From contig NC_079892.1 of assembly GCF_024868665.1 (NCBI RefSeq), forward strand, positions 5,789,045 to 5,853,044: DNA of 64,000 nt, written 5' to 3'. The position numbers were made by a program, and so were the translations under genes. Shown one piece after another: positions 24,201 to 32,483 of the stretch (positions are counted from its first letter, which is position 1; each line of letters starts with the position of its first letter). The stretch is from Triplophysa rosa. Taxonomy: Eukaryota > Chordata > Actinopteri > Cypriniformes > Nemacheilidae. The notes beneath the pieces were generated by a model. That model searched no databases. It was not told the DNA's origin and saw only the letters and a list, made by a program, of their open reading frames with translations.

Positions 24201-26088
24201 ACAACAATGTGCTATGTCCCTCTTGAGGAAATAAAACTTTGGGATGTTTATGGTGTATTTGGAAATTTGGGTTATATGGGTTATATGATGATGCGTTTGA
24301 AAAACCTGTGAAAATTGTGATGTGGGTGCTGAAACCATGTTTCTAAAATTTCTAAAATATCGATGTGGAAAGTTAGGACAGAAACATTCTTAAAGCAGGC
24401 TTCTGAGCAGAGTTTATGAATATACACAAAACCTGTGTACACATCTAAACTGTGATTTTTCAAATCTGTGAGTGGATGTACAGTATGTTAGTTCAAATAT
24501 TTGACCTTGACTTCTCTGAAAGATGTATATCTTTAAAAGAAATTTGTGTCCTTTAGTTGGAAGAGTGGACGTGCTCTGTGCGTTACTCAGCCTACCGAGA
24601 TGTACCCGCTGGTCCGACGCCGGGTGAGTCCGAGCCAGTGCTGGGCGATCGAATGCCAGCGTTTGGGGGGGCGAGCCGTTTGGGGGGAGGGCTTAGCACA
24701 AGGCAGCGCGTGCACACACTCTCCTTTAGCCTGCACCGTTACAGACAGACACAAACACCAGTTACAGCACACTACTTTAAACAGCACCCTGTGCAGCAGT
24801 GGTTCTCAAACTTTTTCGTTGTAGGGCTCCCTTTGTGTAGGGAGCATTGCTTTGTGGCCCCCCAAATAAAGACTTAGAATCTTAAACTTTTCAATTATAC
24901 AATGCTGGAACATCTGTTCGTTTGGTTGGTGGTCTTATTTTTTATGAGGCTTGATTGAACTAAATTTATGATACATTTTTTTGTATTTTATTAAATGAAA
25001 TATAAAATCACGGCCCCCAGTTTGAGAACCACTGCTCTACAGGGCTGGAGGACAATGCTTTGGTGGGAGTGTTGAGAAGCTTTATTGAAAGAAGGTTTGA
25101 TATGTAGCCTATTTTCTCCAAATATGATATGTAATATGAACAGTATTGGGTGGTATGCTCACAAAAAGTGCAGACATCTAACAGGGTTTAAACACGGTTT
25201 GACGCATACATTTAAATATATTTTTCAGTCATTTGTAATTATTAGATAGGTTTTCAAAAAAAAATTTTTTGAAAGTACTACAGAAATATATCCCCTATAG
25301 TCCAAAAATCCCTGTTTTTACATGAAAAAAATGAAAATTCTGTGATCATTTACTCACCCTCTTGTCATTTTAAACCTGTATGACTTCCTTTCTTCCGCAG
25401 AACACAAAAGAAGATATTTTGAAGAAAGTTGGTAACTGAACAACGCCGGCACCCATTCACTTCTATTGTATGGACACAAAACCAATGCAAGTGAATGGGG
25501 GCCAGTTAACAACATTCTTCAAAATATTTTCTGTCGTGTTCTGCTGAAGAAAGAAAGTCATGCAGGTTTAAAATGACAGAAGGGTGAGTGAATGATGAAA
25601 GAATTTTAATTTGGGGGTGAACTATCACTTTAAATTGATCATAATTAAATCGGTACTTTTCATCCATACTAAATGGATTTTAGATATACCATCACATTTA
25701 GCTATTGTTTTCTTGCGTTTCTTCATGAATATTGAAGCATTACAGTGTCCCGCATTTTAATAGATATATTCAAAACATTTTAAGAATATTGACATCTCTG
25801 ATATGTTATGCATTTCATGTTAAATTGTCAATGTATGGACTTACATAAATGTGTCAAATGAAATGCAGTATATGCAAAGGTTAGATAAAACCTCTATCAT
25901 GCACACACACAAACACACATTAATTTTTTGTCATATTGCCAAAAAACAGGGGCACATTTTCAAGCGGTATACTATATTTAGCCAAGGACAAAGCACTCAC
26001 AAACACTCACCATCTCTGGTTCTTGTCCCCTGACTTCTGGCAGAAGTGGTTTCTCTTCAGTAAACTGCTGATCCTTTATGCCAGCCAT
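3317..26088 (-). CDS. ndrg4: NDRG4, N-myc downstream-regulated family pseudo-hydrolase (whole coding gene, 16 coding exons including alternatives)
   Basis: Seen: coding exons on the minus strand at 26011-26088, 23412-23450, 20572-20592 (alternative start), 18982-19087, 15798-15918, 15647-15709, 15434-15494, 15195-15338, 14971-15074, 14831-14887, 14696-14747, 5987-6034, 5859-5894, 5480-5531, 4498-4536 and 3317-3471. All have GT donors, AG acceptors and matching phases. The short start gives 1,059 nt (352 aa), the usual NDRG4 length. The alpha/beta-hydrolase fold is recognisable, but the nucleophile elbow reads G-I-G-V-G-A-G-A (about residues 110-117), without the serine of GxSxG. The protein ends HTMEVSC, as in vertebrate NDRG4; the [14 protein letters not shown] stretch fits NDRG4 better than NDRG1, 2 or 3. 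Known: NDRG4 is a cytoplasmic protein of neurons and heart; zebrafish ndrg4 has been linked to cardiomyocyte proliferation and node of Ranvier organisation. Inference: two promoters give two N-termini. The gene is intact; its introns carry most of the repeats in the window. Confidence 0.97.
3668..3981. mobile_element. fold-back MITE (TTCACCC family), complete
   Basis: Palindromic element: ends AACAGTTCACCTTCATC and GGGTTGAACTGTTCCTTTAA, arms with CTCAAGTTGTTCCAAA / TTTGGAACAACTCGAGGGTG, and a central ACCATTGACTACCATAG. Such short inverted-repeat elements resemble those described as Angel in teleosts. Lies in the ndrg4 intron before the last exon. Confidence 0.75.
4498..4536 (-). CDS. ndrg4: ndrg4 39-nt skippable exon
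   Basis: Encodes [13 protein letters not shown] across the junctions. It starts and ends in phase 1 and is 39 nt long, so skipping keeps the frame and gives GYMPSASM instead of GYIAS...GPVPSASM. This corresponds to the 13-residue insert that separates the 352- and 339-residue mammalian NDRG4 isoforms. Confidence 0.92.
4908..4957 (-). mobile_element. SINE 3' tail fragment
   Basis: Contains the inverse of CTTTGGATAAAAGCGTCAGC, the conserved tail of cyprinid tRNA-derived SINEs, without the tRNA-like head. Confidence 0.6.
5480..5531 (-). CDS. ndrg4: ndrg4 exon ([17 protein letters not shown])
   Basis: 52 nt, last exon of the hydrolase-like fold. It ends in phase 1, so it can splice either to the 39-nt exon or directly to the terminal exon. 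Confidence 0.96.
5637..5803 (-). mobile_element. tRNA-derived SINE
   Basis: On the minus strand: an A-box-like TGGCTCAGTGGTGATAGAG, a B-box-like GGTTCAATCCC, then a tail with AAGTCGCTTTGGATAAAAGC. Not a functional tRNA gene. HAmo/L2-tail SINE type, located in an ndrg4 intron. Confidence 0.75.
5859..5894 (-). CDS. ndrg4: ndrg4 exon ([12 protein letters not shown])
   Basis: 12 codons between AG and GT sites, followed by PGKLTEAF in the next exon as in all NDRG proteins. A SINE (5637-5803) lies in the intron just downstream of its donor. Confidence 0.95.
5987..6034 (-). CDS. ndrg4: ndrg4 exon ([16 protein letters not shown])
   Basis: 16 codons, phase 0 at both ends, with GT/AG sites. First exon after the 8.66-kb intron. 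Confidence 0.95.
6911..6993. repeat. (GT)n microsatellite
   Basis: About 80 bp of GT dinucleotide with a few GC interruptions near 6962-6976. Confidence 0.95.
7132..7162. repeat. (CCCT)n microsatellite
   Basis: Seven to eight tandem CCCT units. Confidence 0.9.
7460..7522. mobile_element. MITE right-end fragment (TTCACCC family)
   Basis: Ends with TTCATTTTTGGGTGAACTG then TTCCTTT; the left half is missing. Confidence 0.5.
7590..7960. repeat. degenerate TA-rich tandem repeat
   Basis: Repeats of roughly 25-50 bp on the theme ACTATATGTGTGCTATATTATATGAC. The same theme resumes at 8105-8205 and, after the LINE, at 14385-14585, so the array appears to have been split by the SINE and the LINE. Confidence 0.65.
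7966..8115 (+). mobile_element. tRNA-derived SINE
   Basis: A-box-like GTGGCTCAGTGGTTAGAGGA, B-box-like GGTTTGATCCC, tail AAGTCACTTTGGATGAAAGC then GTCTGCGTAAATG. Inserted inside the TA-rich array. Confidence 0.75.
8471..9094. mobile_element. hAT-type non-autonomous element inside the LINE
   Basis: Terminal inverted repeats TAGTGATGGG / CCCATCACTA with a perfect 8-bp target duplication CAGCGCGC at 8463-8470 and 9095-9102. Removing the element and one duplication rejoins the LINE frame. 624 bp, no transposase. Carries a 98-bp tandem repeat. Confidence 0.9.
8483..8825. repeat. 98-bp tandem repeat (about 3.5 units)
   Basis: Unit starts at 8483, 8581, 8679 and 8777, exactly 98 bp apart. Each unit begins GTCACGTGATGAAYGAACGA (the last has CGTCGTGAATG). 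The first three contain the palindrome CACGTG. Confidence 0.93.
9373..9738. mobile_element. second hAT-type element inside the LINE
   Basis: Termini CAGTGGCGATC / GATCGCCACTG, 366 bp, flanked by GTTTCTAC (9365-9372) and GTTTCTAA (9739-9746), an 8-bp duplication with one change. The interior is itself palindromic (CTGCAGACTCGTCGAAAGGG versus CCCCTTCGACGCGTCTGCAG). No transposase. Confidence 0.88.
10204..10996. mobile_element. TTAA-target element (piggyBac/Kolobok-like), non-autonomous
   Basis: Termini AGCGGCCGT / ACGGCCGCT flanked on both sides by TTAA (10200-10203 and 10997-11000). Excision restores the LINE sequence ...ACTG-TTAA-AAGATGG... precisely. 793 bp, no recognisable transposase. Confidence 0.82.
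11687..12832. mobile_element. large insertion in the LINE, possible solo LTR
   Basis: Foreign sequence starting TGTAGCGGTT and ending GGTACGAATACA, between LINE codons for a DGISP motif and the LNDYRP motif. The TG...CA ends would suit a solo LTR, but no clear target duplication is seen and some LINE sequence is missing, so a deletion accompanied or followed the event. Contains a (GA)n run. Confidence 0.5.
12181..12238. repeat. (GA)n microsatellite
   Basis: About 58 bp of GA with few interruptions. Confidence 0.95.
12955..13389 (+). pseudogene. LINE reverse transcriptase core fragment
   Basis: Open for 144 codons. Shows the RT blocks [30 protein letters not shown] and the catalytic LKFADDTTL box. 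A TAG ends the frame where the related LINE reads on (NNL-stop-LN). Part of the LINE at 8209-14381, not a host gene. Confidence 0.9.
13547..13960 (+). pseudogene. LINE ORF C-terminal fragment
   Basis: 137 codons with [20 protein letters not shown] and [15 protein letters not shown] motifs that end most fish CR1/L2-type ORFs. Out of frame with the upstream RT fragment. Confidence 0.85.
14382..14590. repeat. TA-rich tandem repeat, continuation
   Basis: Same ACTATATGTGTRSTATA theme as 7590-7960; right half of the array split by the LINE. Confidence 0.6.
14696..14747 (-). CDS. ndrg4: ndrg4 exon ([17 protein letters not shown])
   Basis: 52 nt, the exon just before the 8.66-kb LINE-bearing intron. 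Acceptor tttttcacag, donor GTG|gtgag. Confidence 0.96.
14831..14887 (-). CDS. ndrg4: ndrg4 exon ([18 protein letters not shown])
   Basis: 57 nt with acceptor ctttctcag and donor gtgag, phase-matched on both sides. This variable stretch is NDRG4-like (NAKTLR) and unlike the NDRG3 equivalent. Confidence 0.96.
14971..15074 (-). CDS. ndrg4: ndrg4 exon ([20 protein letters not shown] ...)
   Basis: 104 nt encoding the helical cap segment, ending QLFWNMYN plus two bases. The FWNMYN sequence favours NDRG4. Confidence 0.97.
15195..15338 (-). CDS. ndrg4: ndrg4 exon ([20 protein letters not shown] ...)
   Basis: 144 nt, 48 codons, phase 0 at both ends. It includes [20 protein letters not shown], the strongly conserved NDRG core and start of the cap region. 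Donor CAG|gtgcag. Confidence 0.97.
15434..15494 (-). CDS. ndrg4: ndrg4 exon with degenerate nucleophile elbow
   Basis: 61 nt encoding [20 protein letters not shown]. The GxSxG elbow of active hydrolases is replaced by GVGAG, the family hallmark of a catalytically inactive fold. Confidence 0.96.
15647..15709 (-). CDS. ndrg4: ndrg4 exon ([20 protein letters not shown])
   Basis: 63 nt, phase-matched to both neighbours, with GT/AG sites. Identical in register to the NDRG family helix that precedes the pseudo-nucleophile elbow. Confidence 0.96.
15798..15918 (-). CDS. ndrg4: ndrg4 exon containing [10 protein letters not shown]
   Basis: 121 nt encoding [20 protein letters not shown] and then [20 protein letters not shown]. 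Acceptor tttgaacag, donor gtaag. The acceptor is only about 50 nt from the edge of the large tetranucleotide satellite at 15970-16795. Confidence 0.96.
15970..16795. repeat. large tetranucleotide satellite with 24-bp higher-order unit
   Basis: About 820 bp of CATC, TGTC and TATC units. From about 16210 a higher-order unit TCTGTCTATCCATCCACCCA + TCGG recurs many times. On the ndrg4 strand this is GATG/GACA/GATA sequence, Bkm-like in composition. It reads open in several frames only because it is a simple repeat. Confidence 0.95.
17045..17150 (+). mobile_element. diverged SINE
   Basis: Contains TTAGAGCATCTGG, a B-box-like GGTTCAAGA and a tail AAGTCACTTCAGATAAAAGC. Old copy of the tRNA-derived family. 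Confidence 0.5.
18066..18300. repeat. fold-back repeat with AAAGGTTC motifs
   Basis: Starts CACTTTAAAAATTAAAGGTT and carries AAAGAACC / GGTTCT pairs, like the element at 27902-28090. Confidence 0.4.
18556..18581. repeat. (TA)n microsatellite
   Basis: About 25 bp of alternating TA. Confidence 0.9.
18982..19087 (-). CDS. ndrg4: ndrg4 exon, first common exon of both isoforms
   Basis: 106 nt beginning [20 protein letters not shown] and ending GLN plus one base. Acceptor tgttatag, donor gtaagt. This is the first strand of the hydrolase-like fold, with the family motif [10 protein letters not shown]. Confidence 0.96.
20572..20592 (-). CDS. ndrg4: ndrg4 alternative first coding exon (MPECWDG start)
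   Basis: Seven codons, MPECWDG, then the donor gtgagt, spliced in phase 0 to EHDIETP. The seven residues are those of the short mammalian NDRG4 isoform, which supports both the gene identity and this start. About 230-265 bp upstream lie two inverted CCAAT boxes, so a separate promoter is likely here. Confidence 0.93.
20822..20857 (-). promoter_or_regulatory. two inverted CCAAT boxes upstream of the short ndrg4 start
   Basis: ATTGG at 20822-20826 and 20853-20857, each within the same TGATTGGCTG context, 31 bp apart. On the ndrg4 strand they read AGCCAATCA twice, 230-265 bp upstream of the MPECWDG codon. NF-Y-type spacing; no TATA box was seen between them and the ATG. Confidence 0.5.
22795..23027. 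mobile_element. fold-back MITE (TTCACCC family)
   Basis: Arms CTCGTGTCATTCAAAACCTG and GGTTTGGAATGACATGAGGA, centre ACAATGGAAGTCAATGGGAG, right end TTTGGGGTGAACTATCCC. Left tip lost. Confidence 0.7.
23120..23353. mobile_element. fold-back MITE (TTCACCC family)
   Basis: Ends with GGTGAAATATCCCTTTAA; centre ATAGAAGTAAATGCAGAAGA; left tip diverged. Confidence 0.65.
23412..23450 (-). CDS. ndrg4: ndrg4 exon 2 of the long isoform
   Basis: 13 codons reading [13 protein letters not shown], phase 0 at both ends, acceptor cctgcag and donor gtacag. It joins the MAGIKDQ exon to EHDIETP and matches the AFLLAADTDWK stretch of the mammalian long form. It sits about 60 bp from a MITE copy (23120-23353). 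Confidence 0.9.
24797..25034. mobile_element. hAT-type MITE (CAGTGGTTCTCAAACT termini)
   Basis: Inverted termini CAGTGGTTCTCAAACT / AGTTTGAGAACCACTG, 238 bp, flanked by CTGTGCAG and CTCTACAG (6 of 8 match). Internal TGTGGCCCCCCAAATAAAGA is shared with the copy at 58031-59290. Confidence 0.88.
25322..25635. mobile_element. fold-back MITE (TTCACCC family), complete
   Basis: Both arms well kept: TTTACTCACCCTCTTGTCAT and its inverse, centre CCAATGCAAGTGAATGGGGG, right end GGGGGTGAACTATCACTTTA. Confidence 0.8.
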
Positions 26089-26101
26089 CCTGGAGAGCAA
26101 C
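26011..26101 (-). CDS. ndrg4: ndrg4 upstream exon with long-isoform start codon
   Basis: The coding part is 26011-26088 (26 codons) starting [18 protein letters not shown], the counterpart of the MAGLQELRFPEEKPLL start of the long mammalian isoform. The acceptor (gattgcag) just before 26101 leaves 13 nt of untranslated sequence ahead of the ATG, so a non-coding first exon must lie further upstream (to the right). The donor is ATG|gtgagtg at 26011. Confidence 0.92.
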
Positions 26102-26325
26102 CTGCAATCACCATGGCAACACACACACCTGAGATTAACACAGCTGTTTGACAGCAAACCAGTGTCCTATTAAAATCCATATTGCTGCTTTAATATTGTT
26201 CATTTTATTACACATACACATTATATAAAGGCCCTGCTGGAAAAATCACATCATACCAGCCTTAAGGTGCCACAGCTGGTCTATCAGTTTTGGGACTATA
26301 ATTCAACCCCACCTATTTAGAAACT

Positions 26326-27100
26326 GGTTTAGTCTAGTGGCCTCATGTTGATCCAGTTAAACACCTTAAATCAGACTGGACCAGCTATAGAAACCATGGC
26401 TGTGTCTCTTTAATCTCCCTAAGGTGTGAATCTGAATAAGACCACCTTTTGTTTTGTTTATCTTGTGCACATGATGGCGTATACAGGGAACAGTCAATGC
26501 TCACTGGATTTTTACAATGCACTCTAGGAATTTCTATTGAATATGTTTCAGTGCTCTGGAATGTTTTTGACAATAGGACAGGACAATGCACTCTCTGGAC
26601 ATGTGTTGTACATGCTACCGAATTAGGGAGCGGACTGAGGCACATACAGTATAGGTACCACCTTAAGCTGGTTATAGCTACATTCTTTCAGCAGGGGTAC
26701 CGATCCAACTTCTTATAGTATAAACCTACATGAGATCATGGGGTTTTGTGGATTTAGCATGGGGTTCCATGAGGTGGCACTGTAAATATGGCTTGAATGT
26801 TGTATGGACATGGTGAAGTTACACAAAAACCATCATGTTGCTGTACTCTGTTGGCTCATCAGAGCTCCAACAGCGTCACATGATATTTTGATAACACAAC
26901 ACTAAGATAACAAAAAGCAAGAGTCCACAGCTAACTTATTTGCCTAGTATTCCTAAACTGTCATGCTTTATCAAAGTCGTACAGGAATAGATTGCACAAA
27001 AAGGAAAATTATTTGATCATTTATTCATCCCCATGTCATTTCAAACCTGTATGACTTTCTTACTCATGCAGAACACAGAAGAAGATATTTTGAAAAACTT
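26326..27100. repeat. inverted duplication, segment A (left copy)
   Basis: 775 bp whose reverse complement occurs at 31707-32481 with no difference noticed by eye. Coordinates of paired bases sum to 58807 throughout, so there is no net indel. It ends at an N (27101), part-way through a MITE. Confidence 0.95.
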
Positions 27101-27101
27101 N
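27101..27101. other. assembly gap (single N)
   Basis: The sequence is interrupted by one N. On its left a MITE is cut at its centre; on its right unrelated sequence begins within a different dispersed repeat. Confidence 0.97.
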
Positions 27102-27901
27102 GTCCCTTTTGGACCCAACAATTGGTTAAATTGTCCCAGCATTTTTGAAAGCGTTCTTGTGAAAATATAAAATACAAATGTAGTTTTGCACATCTTTACA
27201 GGCTAAATGCTTTGAACGGTTTTCCTCTTTAGATGTCCAAGATTCGATTTGCATTTTGCAATTCTTGACCTCCTATGCTCCCAATAAAGCTTATAATCAA
27301 CTGAGCCCCATGACACCATTTTCATTTTAATGAACTGAAAAACTCCATGAATAATTGGAGTGCCTGTGAGCGCAAAGCCAATGCGGGCAGAATTCTGATC
27401 TAAATAGATGGACAGCTGCGATAAAATCTCAGACAGGGCAGACAGATAGCTTATTTCTCAAAATAGATGGACGGCCATTACAGAGCCATTCATTTTCGTT
27501 TTTTTCCAACCCAACATCACCGGATTGATATACAGTAAAAACCTGCGGTAAAGAAAGGTTCGGCCAGGTTACTGTAGTTTTGGTAAAACAGTCCTGTTGA
27601 GGACCACATACCATTTCACCTTCTGTCAGACTGGCTGACAGCACAAAGCTGATTCTGATAAGAGCCAGTGTGATGGACTTGACATCATGGTGGATTCTTG
27701 TTGGTGGTACAATGCTATCAGGGCGTCTCTGACACCAGGCATAAAAGACTGATAGCTCTGATTGGTTCTTCAGACGTTATCTAGAATCCTACTGGAGGTG
27801 TGAAGTGAGATCTCTGAGCGGTCCAGATTAACCGTGAAAAGATGCTTTTAAAAAAAGTCTAAATCATGGTATTATTGCCAAATGATGCTTCAAATGGGCA
27901 C

Positions 27902-28090
27902 ACTTTAAAAAAATAAAGGTGCTTCACAATGCCATGAAGATTTTACAATTTTTACAAGACATTATAAAAAGGCAAGAAAGAGATAGTTCTTTAAAGAACC
28001 TTTGAATTAATAATCCTTTGAGGAACCAAAAATTATTTTTCTATGGCATCGCTGTGAAAAACCTTTGAAGCAACTTTATTTTTAAGAGTG
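27902..28090. mobile_element. fold-back MITE with AATAAAGGT ends
   Basis: Starts CTTTAAAAAAATAAAGGTGC and ends TTTATTTTTAAGAGTG. Inverted GGTGCTTCACAATGCCATGA / ATGGCATCGCTGTGAAAAAC. The mirror copy lies at about 36500-36690. Confidence 0.6.
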
Positions 28091-29272
28091 GACTTCAGTT
28101 TTCTGGAACAGTCTAGAGAACAGTATGAAGTGTGATCTTAATGTTCGATTTATTAATGACTCAAATCTTTTCAACCAATCGACTGAACTAAATAAAAAAT
28201 GGTCTGAAGCAGGAACCATCTTGTTCGGATCTGGTTTATGCATATATTGCATAAAGTAAATGTATACGTTCTGTTGCACAAAAATGCATGATTTGGTTAA
28301 TAACTGATGTACAAGAACCGCTAAATTGTTTTTATTCTTGATCTGTTATTTAAAAGAACCAAATACTGTAAGTCATGCTTTGTGTGAGCATTATGTGAGC
28401 TGGTTACGTTTTCATGTCTGTTTTGGTCTGTTGATACTGTATGGTCTATGCATTAAAAAAAATAGCTGATGCTCGAGCCTGTTTTGTTACTTCATTTGAT
28501 CTTATAAAGAGGATCCTTGTATGAATCTTGGCCCCAATGATGGAGAGAAATACACAACCAGGAGAAACAAAAACATCATTCATTCTATAAAAATCAGGGA
28601 CCACAAAGAATTTAGCAAACAGCCCATGTCAATTTCCAGTGGGCGTGAGGGAGATATTTAACCTTTCCAGAGACCAACTTGTGCTCTTAAAAGTCAACTG
28701 TTGCTCAGTTCTGGCTGACACACGCCTTAGGACACAAAAATTAAATATATTTTAATAATTTATATTGCATTTCTGCCAGCATGTGGGTGGTACTTAGCGC
28801 CTTCTACACCTTCCTTCAATGATATTGCTCAGAGATCTTTTTTGCTGTTCATATTCATGTTACACCTTATGAGAATGAACCATTGCTTTTCTACAGTAAA
28901 CATAGTTTAACTGTGGTATTTGTAGTAAAACTACACGTTTAGTTAAACCATAGTTTGTTTTCATAGATGACATTGAAGTATGCACTTTGTCATAATAAAA
29001 AGAAATAAAATTCCTTTGGAGATATGAAAGTAAATGAGAAAAATTAGACTATTGAGTACAGAACTCCTTTTGTTTCGATTTAATAAACAAATCTGTATTG
29101 AACATTGAAGAATTTGATTATAAATTTGATGATGCTTCAAATTGAAATCTTAGATTTTTTATTGCAAACACTGGGTTCTAGGCAAGTGTAAGCACAATTG
29201 AGACATTGTTGAGATCTCTTCAAAAGCTAGAGAAAGATACAGGAAAAGTTAACACGGGTTAAGTTACTACTA

Positions 29273-29533
29273 TGCACCGATATATCGGGCAATAATCGGT
29301 ATCGTTTGAGCAAAACAACTTTTCACACTAAAAACATCCAATGATCAGTGCCGATATATCTTGTCAACCAAAAGAGGACAGACCCATGCAGTGAATTTGT
29401 GCTCTGTAAATAGAAAATGTTACGAAACATCACCAGTTTGATGTTCAATATTAATATGTATATGAAGAAATCATAATATTCCGAATAATCACTCAGCTAT
29501 CGGTATCGGTGAAGAAATGTAGCATCGGTGCAT
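29273..29533. mobile_element. MITE with ATGCACCGAT termini
   Basis: Inverted ends ATGCACCGATATATCGG / TAGCATCGGTGCAT and several internal ATCGGTATCG motifs. The mirror copy lies at about 35059-35319. Confidence 0.65.
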
Positions 29534-31240
29534 CTCAAGTTACTATCTGATTTTTTTAGGCTGAAAGATCAGAGAAGCAGGAAACTTCAGCAAAACTCTC
29601 CATCTATTATTTAAAAACCTAATTTTAAAGAAATCTAGATTGTGTTTCAACAGGTTGTTTACCTTTGTAATGTTAGCATCCAAATGGCTCATTAAACTGA
29701 TCGACCTCTTGTATACAATCAAAATAGGGATGCCAATGTCAATGTGACGTTCAACTTACTAACATATTAAATCAACTCAGGATACATAATGAGTAAACTC
29801 GCAGTATTTATAAATCCCAGCTGATGCACATTCTGCTATTTCGGTTGAATGAACACGACACAAACACACCCTGTCCTAACCCAGTTTCCAGGTATTGATT
29901 GTAGTTATGCGTATCAGGTCAGATGTTGCCCCTGCCTATTGATTTGGTGTCTGATGGAATGCTCTCTCAATGGCCCTCCTGTTTTGTCATACTCCAGTGG
30001 GGCCCACACTGTCTCTTAAAAACACCTTTTGTCTTGTGCGTCATCATTTGCCAGCCCTGGCTAACGTTGTCGGCACAACCTTGATGTTTGAGCATTTTGT
30101 GTAGATTAATGGCCTTTTAACGAACAAACCCCCTATAGTAATCTACTCGGGAGCTATTCGTATTTTTTGTTATACCACGGTGATGTACTGGCAGTTATTC
30201 TGTCTGGAAAAGGACGTAGTAAAGGTTACCAGCTCCTTGATGATTGAAGAGGCGCCTATTGGCATTGCTAGCTGTTACCATAGCAACTGACGGGGGTACA
30301 GAGCCCACAAAAAATAAATCACTGCACACACGAGTTACAGATTCGTGGTGTATTTGATATGATGGTGTAAATGTTTGCAAAATCTTTAACTTATTTAAAC
30401 AGAGAGTGATATATTTAACCCAGAGGCTTTGTGACTTTTGGAACCTATTAGATTCCAGATGGTAAAAGGGCATGTTGTTCATACCAAAAAAAACACACCG
30501 ACCTCATCTGTTAGATCTGTGCCCTAAAACAATGAGTTGTAATAATGGTGATTGTTAAAGCAAGAAGAATTATGAATGGGCACACCACGCTAAACACATA
30601 GCAACCACACAGCAACGCCCAAGCATCATGCAGCGCGAATCTTGGCAAGCACTCTTGTTCTTCCGAAGATCTATTTACATCACAATGTGGCACAATAGAG
30701 TAAGTACGTTTGAGAATTGCGACGTCCGATTACCTTAACAGGTTTTATAATGATGTGAGAAAGGTCGATACTTACGAGACAGGAGGGTGGGGGGGAAGTA
30801 GATAAACAGAGAGATCGTGACTGAGAGAGAAAGAGAGGTCTATTGAGAATATTGTGGTGGAGTCTAGACCTTGTTATAATCACCTCATGGGCGATGTTAT
30901 GTAACCTAAATAATCATTCCCTGCAGGGTACTGAATCGTTCTGTCCTCTCGCATCCGAGGGTTTGATTTACACTGCCCAGGATTCAAGATTAGTGCGGTT
31001 CCCAGTGATGATGGGAAATACGAGTTGAATGACTTTTCTGTTGACTTGTTCTGATGTTTAAATTGCGAGACTCGTTCTGTGAGAATTATGTATTGAGCAT
31101 TTGGCGAATGGTGGACACAACCTACACATTTATTCATTCATTACGCATTCATTTGTGCTTTTGTAAGGGGCTCATATTCATAGCATGCTTTTATAAAGGA
31201 TCCAAAAATGGTGAGCATTTTACTTTAGTTACTTATTGTT

Positions 31241-31485
31241 AAAGGTGAAGTGTGTGTTTTTCAATGTTAAAAAACCTTCTCTACCGGTTTATGCAAAGAC
31301 AAATGTAAGTAAGACATTTAGGCTAATTGAAAGTATAAACCGGGTCACTATCAAAATATTGTTATATTCAGCATCCCAACCTAGCATAACAATATTGACA
31401 CAACAATTGGTGAGAGTATGGGGCGGGGCTATCTGTTTGTCCTATCAGTGGGAGGCTAGTGGTGCACATATTACACACTTCATCT
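31241..31485. mobile_element. MITE with AAAGGTGAAGTGTGT termini
   Basis: Ends AAAGGTGAAGTGTGTG and ATTACACACTTCATCTT form an inverted pair. The mirror copy lies at about 33107-33351. Confidence 0.6.
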
Positions 31486-31559
31486 TCAATGTTACAAAAA
31501 ACATTGTTATATTGTAAAAAACATTGGTTTATTATATTATATTGTATATTATATTACTG

Positions 31560-31830
31560 TTAGTGAAATATTGCAATGGATAGTTCACTAAAAAAATGTT
31601 CATCCTCATTTCAATTAAAATCTGTATATCATGGAGATATTTTGAGGAATGTCTCCATGTGTCCATACAATGGAAATCAATAGGGTCCAGTGCTGTTTGG
31701 TTACTAAAGTTTTTCAAAATATCTTCTTCTGTGTTCTGCATGAGTAAGAAAGTCATACAGGTTTGAAATGACATGGGGATGAATAAATGATCAAATAATT
31801 TTCCTTTTTGTGCAATCTATTCCTGTACGA
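31560..31830. mobile_element. fold-back MITE (TTCACCC family), intact across the A/C junction
   Basis: Runs without a break from ATAGTTCACTAAAAAAATG through CCATACAATGGAAATCAATA to the arm GGTTTGAAATGACATGGGGA and beyond. The same MITE is cut at 27100, which shows which joint is the natural one. Confidence 0.75.
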
Positions 31831-32481
31831 CTTTGATAAAGCATGACAGTTTAGGAATACTAGGCAAATAAGTTAGCTGTGGACTCTTGCTTTTTGTTAT
31901 CTTAGTGTTGTGTTATCAAAATATCATGTGACGCTGTTGGAGCTCTGATGAGCCAACAGAGTACAGCAACATGATGGTTTTTGTGTAACTTCACCATGTC
32001 CATACAACATTCAAGCCATATTTACAGTGCCACCTCATGGAACCCCATGCTAAATCCACAAAACCCCATGATCTCATGTAGGTTTATACTATAAGAAGTT
32101 GGATCGGTACCCCTGCTGAAAGAATGTAGCTATAACCAGCTTAAGGTGGTACCTATACTGTATGTGCCTCAGTCCGCTCCCTAATTCGGTAGCATGTACA
32201 ACACATGTCCAGAGAGTGCATTGTCCTGTCCTATTGTCAAAAACATTCCAGAGCACTGAAACATATTCAATAGAAATTCCTAGAGTGCATTGTAAAAATC
32301 CAGTGAGCATTGACTGTTCCCTGTATACGCCATCATGTGCACAAGATAAACAAAACAAAAGGTGGTCTTATTCAGATTCACACCTTAGGGAGATTAAAGA
32401 GACACAGCCATGGTTTCTATAGCTGGTCCAGTCTGATTTAAGGTGTTTAACTGGATCAACATGAGGCCACTAGACTAAACC
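31707..32481. repeat. inverted duplication, segment A' (right copy)
   Basis: Reverse complement of 26326-27100. It ends one base before the second N. Confidence 0.95.
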
Positions 32482-32482
32482 C

Positions 32483-32483
32483 N
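32483..32483. other. assembly gap (single N)
   Basis: Second single N. Together with 27101 it delimits a 5,381-bp contig. Confidence 0.97.

Larger units (their letters stand above)
27102..31547. repeat. inverted duplication, segment B (left copy)
   Basis: About 4.45 kb whose reverse complement is 33045-37485. Differences found by eye: substitutions at 27775/36817, 30513/34079, 30986/33606 and 30992/33600, and one 5-bp indel near 27680/36905. No exon of ndrg4 recognised within it. Confidence 0.95.

Noticed and set aside
26385..26645. 86-codon ORF repeated at 32162-32422
   Set aside because: Conserved only because the DNA segment is duplicated; no domain or splice context.
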